The position numbers and the translations under genes were made by a program. A stretch of 64,000 bases of DNA from Hydromonas sp. GTDB taxonomy: Bacteria > Pseudomonadota > Gammaproteobacteria > Burkholderiales > Burkholderiaceae. The first letter of the stretch is position 1. The number at the start of each line of letters is the position of its first letter. Location: contig JAFEII010000023.1 in NCBI GenBank assembly GCA_017495165.1, forward strand, positions 1 to 64,000, given 5' to 3'. The notes under the pieces were generated by a model. It was not told the origin of the DNA, did not search any database, and saw only the letters and a list, made by a program, of their open reading frames with translations. Positions 27,065 to 35,879 of the stretch are shown piece after piece.

Positions 27065-28160
27065 CTCAATTTTCATGCGTATTTGGCGGCGTGAGCCGAC
27101 GGGTGGTAAGCTCACGCTGGCATTTTTGTTGGCATTGTTGGTGTTGATTCCCGCACTTAATTTGCTCGTGCCTGCTACCAGTTTTTTACATGTTTCAACC
27201 TATACAGTTACATTGCTGGGCAAATATTTGTGTTTTGCCTTGCTTGCATTGTCGATGGATTTGGCTTGGGGGTATTTGGGCATTTTAAGCTTGGGGCACG
27301 GCGCATTTTTTGCACTGGGCGCGTATGCCATGGGCATGTATTTGATGCGCCAAATCGGCACGCGCGGCGTGTATGGCAACGCCAATTTGCCTGATTTTAT
27401 GGTGTTTTTAAATTGGACCGAGTTGCCGTGGTTTTGGACAGGTTCGCAGTATTTTGTTTGGGCGGCGTTTATGGCGTTGTTTATTCCGGGTTTGCTCGCC
27501 TTTGTGGTTGGCTGGTTGGGGTTTCGCTCGCGGGTGTCGGGTGTGTATTTGTCCATCATCACGCAGGCCATGACTTACGCGCTCGCGCTTGCATTTTTAC
27601 GCAACGAAATGGGCTTTGGCGGCAACAACGGTTTGACTGATTTTAAAGACATATTGGGTTTTAATTTGCAGTCAGACCAAACCCGCGTGGTGCTGTTTGC
27701 CTTGACCGCGTTGGTGGTGATTGCCACGTATTTGTTTTTGCAAAGCCTGATGCAATCGCGTCTTGGGCGCTTGTCGGTTGCGGTGCGCGATGCGGAAATG
27801 CGCGTGCGCTTTGTTGGCTTTCGGGTTGAACACATCAAACTGCTGATTTTTGTGTTATCCGCCATGATTGCTGGGCTGGCGGGTGCCTTGTATGTGCCGC
27901 AAGTGGGAATTATTAACCCCAGCGAATTTGCGCCGCTCGCCTCAATTGAAATCGTGATTTGGGTGGCGTTGGGCGGGCGCGGCACGTTGTTTGGCGCGAT
28001 TATTGGTGCATTCGTGGTCAATTATGCCAAAACTTATTTTACGGGTGCATTTTCGGACTATTGGTTATTTTTACTCGGCACAATGTTTGTTGTCGTCACG
28101 GTTTTAATGCAACGCGGTTTAGTGGGTTTGTTTACCAAAAGCAAAGGGGCGTCTAAATGA
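27057..28160 (+). CDS. urtC: Urea ABC transporter permease UrtC
   Basis: 367 aa LivM-type permease partner of UrtB. Hydrophobic throughout, with SMDLAWGYLGILSLGHGAFF near residues 70-90, VAVRDAEMRVRFVGF (EAA-like loop contacting the ATPases) and ALGGRGTLFGAIIGAFVVNY. Its end overlaps urtD by four bases (ATGA). Confidence 0.95.
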   Translation: MNNSIFMRIWRREPTGGKLTLAFLLALLVLIPALNLLVPATSFLHVSTYTVTLLGKYLCFALLALSMDLAWGYLGILSLGHGAFFALGAYAMGMYLMRQIGTRGVYGNANLPDFMVFLNWTELPWFWTGSQYFVWAAFMALFIPGLLAFVVGWLGFRSRVSGVYLSIITQAMTYALALAFLRNEMGFGGNNGLTDFKDILGFNLQSDQTRVVLFALTALVVIATYLFLQSLMQSRLGRLSVAVRDAEMRVRFVGFRVEHIKLLIFVLSAMIAGLAGALYVPQVGIINPSEFAPLASIEIVIWVALGGRGTLFGAIIGAFVVNYAKTYFTGAFSDYWLFLLGTMFVVVTVLMQRGLVGLFTKSKGASK

Positions 28161-28960
28161 GCCACTCAGAAAATATTATCCCTTCACACGAGCTTGCTGG
28201 TTATAACGTCGATAAAGGCGTGATTTTATACATGGAAGATGTATCTGTGAGCTTTGATGGCTTCAAAGCCATCAATAACTTAAATCTATACATCAACGCG
28301 GGCGAATTACGCTGCATCATCGGGCCGAACGGCGCAGGTAAGTCGACCATGATGGATATTATTACAGGCAAAACCCGTCCCGATTCAGGCACGGTGTTTT
28401 TGGGGCAAACCATGGATTTGCTCAAAATGTCAGAAGCCGAAATCGCTTGTGCGGGTATTGGGCGCAAGTTTCAAAAGCCTACGGTATTTGAGTCGCTCAC
28501 GGTCTTTGATAATCTCGAACTGGCGATTGCAGGCTCAAAAAGTGTGTGGGGTGCGTACTTTGGCAAAAGTCGGTATTTAACGGGCGAGCAGCGAGACTTT
28601 CTCGCCAGCGTGCTGGAAACAATTGGCTTGACCAACGAGCAATGCAACCTTGCGGGCGTGTTATCACACGGGCAAAAACAATGGCTGGAGATCGGCATGT
28701 TGTTGATGCAGCAGCCCAAATTATTGCTGATTGATGAACCCGTCGCCGGCATGACTCATGGCGAAATTGACCGTACCGCACAATTGCTCACCAGTTTGGC
28801 AGGTAAACATGCGGTGGTCGTGGTCGAACACGACATGGAGTTTGTGCGCAAAATCGCTCGCACCGTGACTGTGTTGCACCAAGGCTCAGTGTTGGCCGAA
28901 GGCAGTTTGGCGGACGTGCAAAACAATCAATCCGTCATCGACGTGTATTTAGGGGGATAA
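28157..28960 (+). CDS. urtD: Urea ABC transporter ATP-binding protein UrtD
   Basis: 267 aa LivG-type ATPase. Walker A GPNGAGKST, signature region LSHGQKQWLEIGMLL (the family's usual variant of LSGGQ), Walker B LLLIDEPVAGM, and switch H in VVVEHDMEFV. A roughly 25-residue N-terminal extension precedes the ABC domain. Confidence 0.95.
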   Translation: MSHSENIIPSHELAGYNVDKGVILYMEDVSVSFDGFKAINNLNLYINAGELRCIIGPNGAGKSTMMDIITGKTRPDSGTVFLGQTMDLLKMSEAEIACAGIGRKFQKPTVFESLTVFDNLELAIAGSKSVWGAYFGKSRYLTGEQRDFLASVLETIGLTNEQCNLAGVLSHGQKQWLEIGMLLMQQPKLLLIDEPVAGMTHGEIDRTAQLLTSLAGKHAVVVVEHDMEFVRKIARTVTVLHQGSVLAEGSLADVQNNQSVIDVYLGG

Positions 28961-28964
28961 AAAC

Positions 28965-29660
28965 ATGCTAAAAATCGAACAGCTCAATCAACACTACGGC
29001 GAGAGCCATATTTTGCGTGATTTAAGCCTAGATGTGCCCAGCGGCGAATGCACCTGCATCATTGGGCGCAACGGCGTGGGCAAAACCACCTTGCTTAAAG
29101 CGATTATGGGGCAAGTGGCGAGCACTGCTTCGCGCATGACCTATAACGATGTGGATTTGCTCAAGATGCGTGCTGAAAAACGCGCATTTAATGGCATCGC
29201 CTATGTACCGCAAGGGCGTCAAATTTTTCCACTCCTCACTGTGGAAGACAATTTACGCATCGGCTTGCCCGTGCGCACCGATAAAGCCAAAGTCGTACCC
29301 GATATGATTTATGAGTTGTTTCCAGTACTCAAAGAAATGAGTAAACGGCGCGGCGGTGATTTATCAGGTGGGCAACAGCAACAGCTTGCGATTGGGCGGG
29401 CGTTGGTGTTAAATCCATCATTATTGATTTTGGATGAACCGACCGAAGGCATTCAACCCAATATCGTGCAAGAAATCACCAACATTATTCGCAGACTCAA
29501 CAAAGAATGGGGCTTAACCGTTTTGCTGGTGGAGCAAAAGCTGCATTTGATTAAAACCCTTGCCGACCATTTTGTATTGCTTGATCGTGGCGCCTGTGTG
29601 GCACGAGGCAAAGGTCATGAACTCACGCCTGAGTTAATCAGCCAATATTTGAGTGTTTAA
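28965..29660 (+). CDS. urtE: Urea ABC transporter ATP-binding protein UrtE
   Basis: 231 aa LivF-type ATPase. Walker [10 protein letters not shown], signature [15 protein letters not shown], Walker [17 protein letters not shown]. It starts four bases after urtD and closes the transporter set. The urease structural genes follow on the same strand. Confidence 0.95.
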   Translation: MLKIEQLNQHYGESHILRDLSLDVPSGECTCIIGRNGVGKTTLLKAIMGQVASTASRMTYNDVDLLKMRAEKRAFNGIAYVPQGRQIFPLLTVEDNLRIGLPVRTDKAKVVPDMIYELFPVLKEMSKRRGGDLSGGQQQQLAIGRALVLNPSLLILDEPTEGIQPNIVQEITNIIRRLNKEWGLTVLLVEQKLHLIKTLADHFVLLDRGACVARGKGHELTPELISQYLSV

Positions 29661-29692
29661 GTCAACGATTGCGCGGCTTTGTATAAAATACC

Positions 29693-29730
29693 GTAGTGAT
29701 TGGGCGCGATTCATCGCGCCCAATCACTAC
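29693..29730. repeat. Perfect 38-bp palindromic repeat between urtE and ureA
   Basis: GTAGTGATTGGGCGCGAT, TC, then its exact complement. It contains the GGGCGTGATTCATCACGCCC-type core of the other repeats. As RNA it would form an 18-bp hairpin without a T tract. Confidence 0.8.
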
Positions 29731-29745
29731 CACAGAAAGAACCCC

Positions 29746-30048
29746 ATGCACCTCACCCTACGCGAACAAGAAAAATTACTGGTTTTTGTGGCAGGCGAAC
29801 TTGCCGCCAAACGCCGCGCACGCGGACTCAAACTCAACTATCCTGAAGCGATTGCTTACATTAGCGCCAATTTACAAGAATCCGCCCGCGACGGCATGAG
29901 CGTGGCGCAACTCATGCAGCACGGCGCGACTTTACTCACCGTTGCCGATGTCATGGACGGCGTGGCAGAGATGATTCACGAAGTGCAAATTGAAGCCACA
30001 TTCCCAGACGGCACAAAACTGGTCACCGTTCACAACCCGATTCGATAG
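29746..30048 (+). CDS. ureA: Urease subunit gamma
   Basis: 100 aa, standard for UreA. Start at ATG 29746 ([20 protein letters not shown]), which is the family N-terminus; an upstream start at 29653 would read through the palindromic repeat and is rejected. Contains [14 protein letters not shown] and ends TVHNPIR. UreA, UreB and UreC assemble the cytoplasmic nickel enzyme that splits urea to ammonia and carbamate. Confidence 0.97.
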   Translation: MHLTLREQEKLLVFVAGELAAKRRARGLKLNYPEAIAYISANLQESARDGMSVAQLMQHGATLLTVADVMDGVAEMIHEVQIEATFPDGTKLVTVHNPIR

Positions 30049-30057
30049 GAGTCAACC

Positions 30058-30426
30058 ATGATTGCAGGTGAATACAAACTCGGCACAGGCGACATTACCG
30101 CGAACCTCGGGCGCGTCACCGCCACGGTGCAAGTGAGCAACACAGGCGACAGACCTGTACAAATCGGCTCACATTTTCATTTTTTTGAAGTCAACAAAGC
30201 CCTCGCATTTGACCGCGCACTTGCTTATGGCATGAGGCTCAATATCGCCTCAGGCAACGCCGTGCGATTCGAACCGGGTGAAGCCAAAACCGTGCAACTG
30301 GTCGCGTTTGGCGGCAACCAAATCGTGCAAGGATTTCATGGCTTGGTCAATTGCAAAATCAATCAGAGCGATGCACAAACCGCCGCACAAGCCGCGTATG
30401 CGCTGGGATTTAAAGGCGCGAAATAA
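30058..30426 (+). CDS. ureB: Urease subunit beta
   Basis: 122 aa. [19 protein letters not shown] and [16 protein letters not shown] are UreB signatures. The gene starts ten bases after ureA with AGGAGT ahead of the ATG. The C-terminal 20 residues are rather Ala/Gln-rich. Confidence 0.97.
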   Translation: MIAGEYKLGTGDITANLGRVTATVQVSNTGDRPVQIGSHFHFFEVNKALAFDRALAYGMRLNIASGNAVRFEPGEAKTVQLVAFGGNQIVQGFHGLVNCKINQSDAQTAAQAAYALGFKGAK

Positions 30427-30456
30427 ATACGCGGGAATCACTGTGCTGAAAAAACC

Positions 30457-30480
30457 GTAGGGACGTGATTCATCACGCCC
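30457..30480. repeat. Palindromic repeat 1 in the ureB-ureC spacer
   Basis: GTAGGGACGTGAT, TC, ATCACGCCC: near-perfect hairpin of the same family. Confidence 0.65.
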
Positions 30481-30504
30481 AATCACCGCAACACAAAATA
30501 CACC

Positions 30505-30577
30505 GTAGGGTGGGCACTGCCCACCGTTTTTCAACAAGCACCGCAACTCGCAAAATGGTGGGCAATGCCCAGCCTAC
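30505..30577. repeat. Palindromic repeat 2 in the ureB-ureC spacer
   Basis: Starts GTAGGGTGGGCACTGCCCACC and ends GGTGGGCAATGCCCAGCCTAC-like: two inner hairpins within outer inverted ends. Confidence 0.7.
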
Positions 30578-30579
30578 GG

Positions 30580-30647
30580 ATTGCCATTCCAGTTCGCGTG
30601 AATGGCAATGTTATAAAAACTGTTGGGCGTGATTCATCACGCCCAAC
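30580..30647. repeat. Two further hairpins before ureC
   Basis: ATTGCCATT...AATGGCAAT (30580-30609) and a perfect 26-bp palindrome with GTTGGGCGTGAT arms (30622-30647). With the two preceding repeats, most of the 245-base ureB-ureC spacer is palindromic repeat. Confidence 0.7.
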
Positions 30648-30671
30648 AACGAAACATAACCAAGGAAAACC

Positions 30672-32402
30672 ATGAGCCTCACCATTCCCCGCGCCCAATA
30701 CGTTGCCACTTATGGCCCGACCGTTGGCGACCAAGTGCGCTTGGGCGACACCAATTTATTTGTCCAAATTGAACAAGACCTACTCACCTACGGCGACGAA
30801 TGCAAGTTTGGTGGTGGTAAATCCGTGCGCGACGGCATGGCGCAATCGGCCAGCGCAACACGTAAAAATATAAATGACGGCGTGCTGGACATGGTCATCA
30901 CCAACGTCATCATCATCGACCACAGCGGCATCATCAAAGCCGACATTGGCATTCGTGACGGCAATATCGTGGGGATTGGGCAATCAGGCAACCCAGACAC
31001 CATGAACGGCGTTGCGCCCAATATGGTCATCGGCGCATCAACCGAAGTCCACAACGGCGCACACCTCATTGCCACCGCAGGCGGGATTGACACGCACATC
31101 CACTTTATTTGTCCGCAACAAATCGAGCACGCACTGCACAGCGGCATCACCACCATGATCGGCGGCGGCACGGGGCCTGCCGATGGCACCAATGCCACCA
31201 CCGTCACCGCTGGCGCATGGTTTATCGAGCGCATGTTGCAAGCCGCTGAGCATTACCCTGTGAATTTGGGCTTTTTTGGTAAAGGCAATTGCGCCAGTTT
31301 AGAGCCACTGCGCGAGCAAATTGAAGCAGGCGCATTGGGACTCAAAATCCACGAAGACTGGGGCTCAACCCCCGCAACGATTGATGCCGCGCTCAAGATT
31401 GCCGATGAAATGGACATTCAAGTCGCCATTCACACTGACACGCTCAACGAAGCTGGGTTTTTAGAGGACACCATGGCGGCCATCAATGGGCGCGTGATTC
31501 ACACATTCCACACTGAAGGCGCAGGCGGCGGACACGCCCCCGACATCATCCGCGCGGCCATGTTCCCCAACGTATTGCCTGCCTCAACTAATCCAACGCG
31601 CCCATACACCGTCAACACGATTGACGAACACCTCGACATGCTCATGGTTTGTCATCACCTCGATAAACGCGTCGCCGAAGACGTCGCGTTCGCCGACTCA
31701 CGCATCCGCCCCGAAACCATTGCCGCCGAAGACATTTTGCACGACATGGGCGTTTTTTCCATCATGAGCTCTGACTCACAAGCCATGGGGCGCGTCGCCG
31801 AAGTCATCACGCGTACATGGCAAACCGCCGACAAAATGCACGCCCAGCGCGGTTTGCTCGATGAAGACCAAGCAATGAACGCCAACAACTACCGCGTCAA
31901 ACGCTACATCGCCAAATACACCATCAACCCCGCCATCGCCCACGGCATCTCTGAGCACGTCGGCTCAATCGAAGTCGGTAAAATGGCCGACATCGTATTG
32001 TGGAAACCCGCATTTTTTGGGGTCAAGCCCGAAATGATCATCAAAGCCGGCATGATCACCGCCGCCCGCATGGGCGACCCCAACGCCTCAATCCCCACCC
32101 CGCAACCTGTCATGTACCGCCCCATGTTTGGCGCACACGGCGTGGCATTGGCGAAAACCAGCGTACTGTTTGTCTCACAAGCGGGCATTGATAATAAGAT
32201 TGGCGAAAAGTACGGTTTGAGCAAAAAGCTGATTGCGGTTAAAAACTGCCGTGGGATTGGTAAAAAAAACCTCATTCACAATGATAAAATGCCCGAGATT
32301 ACCGTGGATGCAGAGCGGTATGAAGTGAGGGTTGATGGCGTGCATATTACGTGTGAGCCTGCGGATAATTTGCCGTTGGCGCAAAGGTATTTTTTGTTTT
32401 GA
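30672..32402 (+). CDS. ureC: Urease subunit alpha (catalytic)
   Basis: 576 aa. All active-site residues are visible: nickel ligands H142 and H144 (THIHF), the carbamylated K225 (LKIHEDWG), H254 and H280, D368 ([10 protein letters not shown]), and the flap His H328 (MVCHHLD). The order and spacing equal those of Klebsiella urease shifted by eight. The enzyme should be active. ACCAAGGAAAACC precedes the ATG. Confidence 0.98.
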   Translation: MSLTIPRAQYVATYGPTVGDQVRLGDTNLFVQIEQDLLTYGDECKFGGGKSVRDGMAQSASATRKNINDGVLDMVITNVIIIDHSGIIKADIGIRDGNIVGIGQSGNPDTMNGVAPNMVIGASTEVHNGAHLIATAGGIDTHIHFICPQQIEHALHSGITTMIGGGTGPADGTNATTVTAGAWFIERMLQAAEHYPVNLGFFGKGNCASLEPLREQIEAGALGLKIHEDWGSTPATIDAALKIADEMDIQVAIHTDTLNEAGFLEDTMAAINGRVIHTFHTEGAGGGHAPDIIRAAMFPNVLPASTNPTRPYTVNTIDEHLDMLMVCHHLDKRVAEDVAFADSRIRPETIAAEDILHDMGVFSIMSSDSQAMGRVAEVITRTWQTADKMHAQRGLLDEDQAMNANNYRVKRYIAKYTINPAIAHGISEHVGSIEVGKMADIVLWKPAFFGVKPEMIIKAGMITAARMGDPNASIPTPQPVMYRPMFGAHGVALAKTSVLFVSQAGIDNKIGEKYGLSKKLIAVKNCRGIGKKNLIHNDKMPEITVDAERYEVRVDGVHITCEPADNLPLAQRYFLF

Positions 32403-32424
32403 TAACACCAATTTAGGGGATTGA

Positions 32425-33537
32425 ATGGATATTGGATTATTGGGAAACTACTTTGAGTTATTGCCTGAGGAGCAAAAATATCGCTTTTTAAACAACATGG
32501 ACATGTTGTTTATACAAGAGCAGAATGGACTTTTGTTAAAAGGGCCATTTCGATTGGTTCTAGATTCCAACATTCTTATGAGGCTAGAGGAAATTGAAAA
32601 GAATACATCTGTCAATGCGGGACTATTGGCAGTGTTTTGTTTTTTTGACTATTTCAAAAAACAAACGCATTATCAGGCTGATGTTTTGATTTTGCCATCA
32701 GTCTTTTATGAATATTGCAGACAGAGGAACTTTAATTCATTTTCTGAATACGAAAAAGAATTTAGAAAATTAAGAGATTTGGTTTCAAAAATATTGGGTG
32801 TTGAGACTTATGTTCATCAGATTGGGTCATTTTCAGAGACGGAAAAAGTATTTAAGGCTATTGAAAATGATGTGTTACTGATTACATCCATTTTGGAGAA
32901 AATTAGACAGGCAAAATGGCAAGATGAAATTGTTATTGACTACGTGAAAACCATTAAAAAACAATGGGCAAAAGGTAAAAATATAATTTCAACCCCATTT
33001 TGGGCTGCGCAAGCAATATTTAAAGGTATCGAAACAAAGTATTTTAAATCTCCAGAGGTTTCAAAGTTCATTCAAGATCATATTGCATTCACAATTGCCA
33101 ATCATCCTAAAAATGATTTGGATATGGCAGATCCAAAAGATGATTTTGGTGATTACCATTTGAGAAAAATACTACATTTAGAAAAAAGTCGATTGAAAGG
33201 CTTGGCCGATATTGAAATTCTTTCTGTGTGCAATACAACCCAGCAATTTAGTAAGCAGGAAAATGGACAATATTATCCCGCATCCATTCCTCTGACCTTG
33301 GATGATAATTTGTATATAGGTTTAAATAAAAGAACTACTATGGTTCAAGTTATTTCTTTTGATTCTGTTAATGGATGCGGCTCTGAAGATTTTTCTTCCA
33401 AGTTCTTAGGTGGTCATCGCGATTGGAATGAACGCACTACACGATCCGATGAACAAATCTTAAAGAGCCGTCACGCTCAAGCTAATTATTTCCAGTTTAT
33501 CGTAGATATAGTCAACAACATCAAGGTGAATAAGTAA
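32425..33537 (+). CDS. PIN-like protein of unknown function inside the urease operon
   Basis: 370 aa, clearly more AT-rich than ureC and ureE on either side. I do not recognise a named family. Residues 43-56 (RLVLDSNILMRLEE) look like the first strand and acidic residue (D47) of a PIN nuclease domain; LILPSVFYEY with E96 resembles the second acidic position, and GLADIEIL with D262 could be the third, though the spacing is long. The middle (about 110-220) is helical and Lys-rich. It begins 22 bases after ureC on the same strand, and ureE follows 35 bases after its stop. No role in nickel insertion is known for such proteins; a stray insertion or an RNA-targeting regulator are alternatives. Confidence 0.6.
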   Translation: MDIGLLGNYFELLPEEQKYRFLNNMDMLFIQEQNGLLLKGPFRLVLDSNILMRLEEIEKNTSVNAGLLAVFCFFDYFKKQTHYQADVLILPSVFYEYCRQRNFNSFSEYEKEFRKLRDLVSKILGVETYVHQIGSFSETEKVFKAIENDVLLITSILEKIRQAKWQDEIVIDYVKTIKKQWAKGKNIISTPFWAAQAIFKGIETKYFKSPEVSKFIQDHIAFTIANHPKNDLDMADPKDDFGDYHLRKILHLEKSRLKGLADIEILSVCNTTQQFSKQENGQYYPASIPLTLDDNLYIGLNKRTTMVQVISFDSVNGCGSEDFSSKFLGGHRDWNERTTRSDEQILKSRHAQANYFQFIVDIVNNIKVNK

Positions 33538-33571
33538 TGTGCTGTCCATTTTTAACTCGACTGATTAAACC

Positions 33572-34090
33572 ATGACCCATTTAATCCAAACCATCCTCGG
33601 CAAAAAATCCGCATTGGATTTAACCCACCAAAACATCGACACCATTTCACTACATTGGTACGAATCCACCCGCCGCATCATGCGCAAAACCTCCAACGCT
33701 GGGGTGGAGGTGGCGTTTAAGTTGTTCAAAGAAGGGCAGTCGTTGGAGCATGACGATGTGGTTTTTTGTGACGATGCCACCGCGTTGGTGATTTACATCA
33801 TCCCGTGTGAGGTGATTGTGCTCTCGCCGCAGACCTTGCCTGAGATGGCGCGGGTGTGTTATGAAATCGGTAACAAACACGCGCCGTTGTTTTTGGAGGG
33901 GGATGAGATTTTATCGCCGCCCGATGAGCCGTTTTTTCGCTGGTTGGTGGCGGCTGGCTTTGCGCCGCGCAAAGAGGTGCGCCGTTTGAGCCATGCGTTG
34001 CGCAGCAATTCGGCGCATGGGCATGGGCACGCGCATGGCAGCGAGCCGCACGTTGGGTTTCGTGAGCGTTTGTTTAAGGGCAAGCCATGA
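33572..34090 (+). CDS. ureE: Urease accessory protein UreE (nickel chaperone)
   Basis: 172 aa. N-terminal peptide-binding domain, then the metal-binding domain with GNKHAPLFLEGDEI-type sequence (the conserved nickel His is in GNKHAP), and a His-rich tail HGHGHAHGSEPH at about 149-160. It hands nickel to the UreG-containing complex. Its last bases overlap ureF by four (ATGA). Confidence 0.95.
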   Translation: MTHLIQTILGKKSALDLTHQNIDTISLHWYESTRRIMRKTSNAGVEVAFKLFKEGQSLEHDDVVFCDDATALVIYIIPCEVIVLSPQTLPEMARVCYEIGNKHAPLFLEGDEILSPPDEPFFRWLVAAGFAPRKEVRRLSHALRSNSAHGHGHAHGSEPHVGFRERLFKGKP

Positions 34091-34770
34091 ACGCACTGGG
34101 CGCGTTGCTCCATTTGGTTGATCCAACCTTGCCGATTGGTGGGTTTAATCATTCCAACGGGTTAGAAACCTTTGTGCAACAAGGCGTGGTGCGAACCGCT
34201 GTGCAGTTGCACGAATATGTCGCCGAGCAGTTGGCGCAAAACTGGACGCACAACGACGGCGCGTATATGTCGCTGGCGTATGACGCGGTGCAGGCTGGTG
34301 ATGTGGCGCGTTGGGTGAAATTAGACGATGAGCTGGGCGCGAGTAAAGCTCCACGCGAGGTGCGCGAAGGCTCGTACAAATTGGGTGTGCGTTTGCTCAA
34401 AATTTTTAGCCGTTATGAGTCGGCGCCTGTGTTGCTCGAAATTGAGCAAACCATGCAATCAGGGCGCGCCAAAGGCTATTATCCGCTGGTATTTGCATTG
34501 GTTGCGTTTGTGTCAGGCATCAGCAAAGCCGACGCGCTGTACGCACTATATTACAACACCGCCGTGGGCGCGGTGACCAATGGGGTGAAGTTGATACCAC
34601 TGGGGCAAATGGCGGGGCAAGATATTTTGTACGGCTTGCGTGGCGCGATTGCGCAAGCGGTTGAGCGCAGTATGTCGCCTGATTTAGACTGGCTGGGCGC
34701 GTGTACGGTGGCATCCGACATCCGCGCCATGCAGCATGAACGGCTTTATACGCGTTTGTATATGTCGTAA
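34087..34770 (+). CDS. ureF: Urease accessory protein UreF
   Basis: 227 aa, all-helical. LLHLVDPTLPIGGFNHSNGLE at the N-terminus and KLIPLGQMAGQDILYGL towards the C-terminus are UreF hallmarks. UreF bridges UreD and UreG in the activation complex and gates GTP hydrolysis. It is translationally coupled to ureE. Confidence 0.95.
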   Translation: MNALGALLHLVDPTLPIGGFNHSNGLETFVQQGVVRTAVQLHEYVAEQLAQNWTHNDGAYMSLAYDAVQAGDVARWVKLDDELGASKAPREVREGSYKLGVRLLKIFSRYESAPVLLEIEQTMQSGRAKGYYPLVFALVAFVSGISKADALYALYYNTAVGAVTNGVKLIPLGQMAGQDILYGLRGAIAQAVERSMSPDLDWLGACTVASDIRAMQHERLYTRLYMS

Positions 34771-34784
34771 AAATGTCAAACTCG

Positions 34785-34854
34785 GTAGGGTGGGCATTGC
34801 CCACCAATCACAATTGAACGGTTTGAATCGCATGGCGGGCAATGCCCACCCTAC
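34785..34854. repeat. Palindromic repeat after ureF
   Basis: GTAGGGTGGGCATTGCCCACC at one end and GGCGGGCAATGCCCACCCTAC at the other: the outer ends are inverted complements and each contains an inner hairpin. Confidence 0.75.
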
Positions 34855-34883
34855 AAACAAATTTTTAACCTTTGAGAAACAAC

Positions 34884-35078
34884 ATGAAAAAAATCACCGC
34901 ACTCACCCTTTTAACCGCGCCCAGTTTGGCGTTTGCCCATGCCGCACACGAGGCGTACTCGCACAATGAGATTGCGGAGGCGGTTTTGTCTGTGGCAGCT
35001 TTTGTGGTTGTTGCGTCAATTGCGTATATTGTCGTTCAATATGTGTCTAAAACCAAACAAAAATGCTCATCACGTTAA
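34884..35078 (+). CDS. Small exported or membrane protein between ureF and ureG
   Basis: 64 aa from ATG 34884 (MKKITALTLLTAPSLAFA). A signal-peptide-like N-terminus ends ...AFAHAAHEAYSH, so the mature N-terminus would expose three or four His residues, then comes a hydrophobic segment (AVLSVAAFVVVASIAYIVVQ) and a short basic tail. The His-rich start after the signal recalls HupE/UreJ nickel permeases, but only one membrane segment follows. It may help nickel handling; this is inferred from place and composition only. Confidence 0.65.
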   Translation: MKKITALTLLTAPSLAFAHAAHEAYSHNEIAEAVLSVAAFVVVASIAYIVVQYVSKTKQKCSSR

Positions 35079-35093
35079 ATTTAAGGGTTAAAT

Positions 35094-35729
35094 ATGCGCA
35101 ATTACATCAAAATCGGCGTGGCAGGTCCCGTGGGCGCGGGCAAGACCGCACTTATCGAGCGGCTCACGCGTGAAATGGCAAGCACGTACAGCATCGCCGT
35201 GATTACTAATGACATTTACACCAAAGAGGACGCGGAGTTTTTGACCAAAAACAGCACCTTGGCGCCCGAGCGGATTATGGGGGTGGAAACAGGCGGCTGC
35301 CCGCACACCGCCATCCGCGAAGATGCGTCAATGAACCTGGAAGCGGTTGATGAAATGGCGGAGCGGTTTCCTGAGGTGCAAATTATTTTTATCGAGTCTG
35401 GCGGCGATAATTTATCGGCAACCTTTAGCCCTGATTTGGCCGATATTACGATTTTTGTGATTGACGTGGCGCAAGGCGAGAAAATCCCACGCAAAGGCGG
35501 GCCGGGCATTACGCGTTCAGATTTATTGGTGATTAACAAAATCGACCTTGCGCCGTATGTGGGCGCGAGTTTGGCGGTGATGGAGGCGGATGCCAAACGC
35601 ATGCGCGGCGGCCAGCCGTTTGTGTTTACCAATTTGATGAAAAACGAAAATTTAAGCAGCGTGATTGGCTGGATTCAGAAATATGGGTTGTTGGAAGAGG
35701 GCGACGAACCCGCCGCGTTGATTCGTTAA
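35094..35729 (+). CDS. ureG: Urease accessory protein UreG (GTPase)
   Basis: 211 aa SIMIBI-class GTPase. P-loop GPVGAGKT at 11-18, [13 protein letters not shown], the nickel-binding Cys-Pro-His in [16 protein letters not shown], and base-recognition NKID. It couples GTP hydrolysis to nickel delivery. The P-loop and CPH motif are intact. Confidence 0.97.
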   Translation: MRNYIKIGVAGPVGAGKTALIERLTREMASTYSIAVITNDIYTKEDAEFLTKNSTLAPERIMGVETGGCPHTAIREDASMNLEAVDEMAERFPEVQIIFIESGGDNLSATFSPDLADITIFVIDVAQGEKIPRKGGPGITRSDLLVINKIDLAPYVGASLAVMEADAKRMRGGQPFVFTNLMKNENLSSVIGWIQKYGLLEEGDEPAALIR

Positions 35730-35772
35730 TGGATGCCGTCATTCTCGCGCATGCTTACATCGTTAAACCCGC

Positions 35773-35831
35773 GTAGGGGCGTGATTTATCACGCCCAATG
35801 TCAAAGCAGGTTTAATCAATCAAATCCCTAC
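35773..35831. repeat. Palindromic repeat between ureG and ureD
   Basis: GTAGGGGCGTGATTTATCACGCCC at the start and ATCCCTAC at the end: same family as the repeats at 25229 and 30457. Confidence 0.7.
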
Positions 35832-35879
35832 GGTTTAAATTGTCCCCTCATGACTTGAACCCGTTTTTAAAACACCCAC

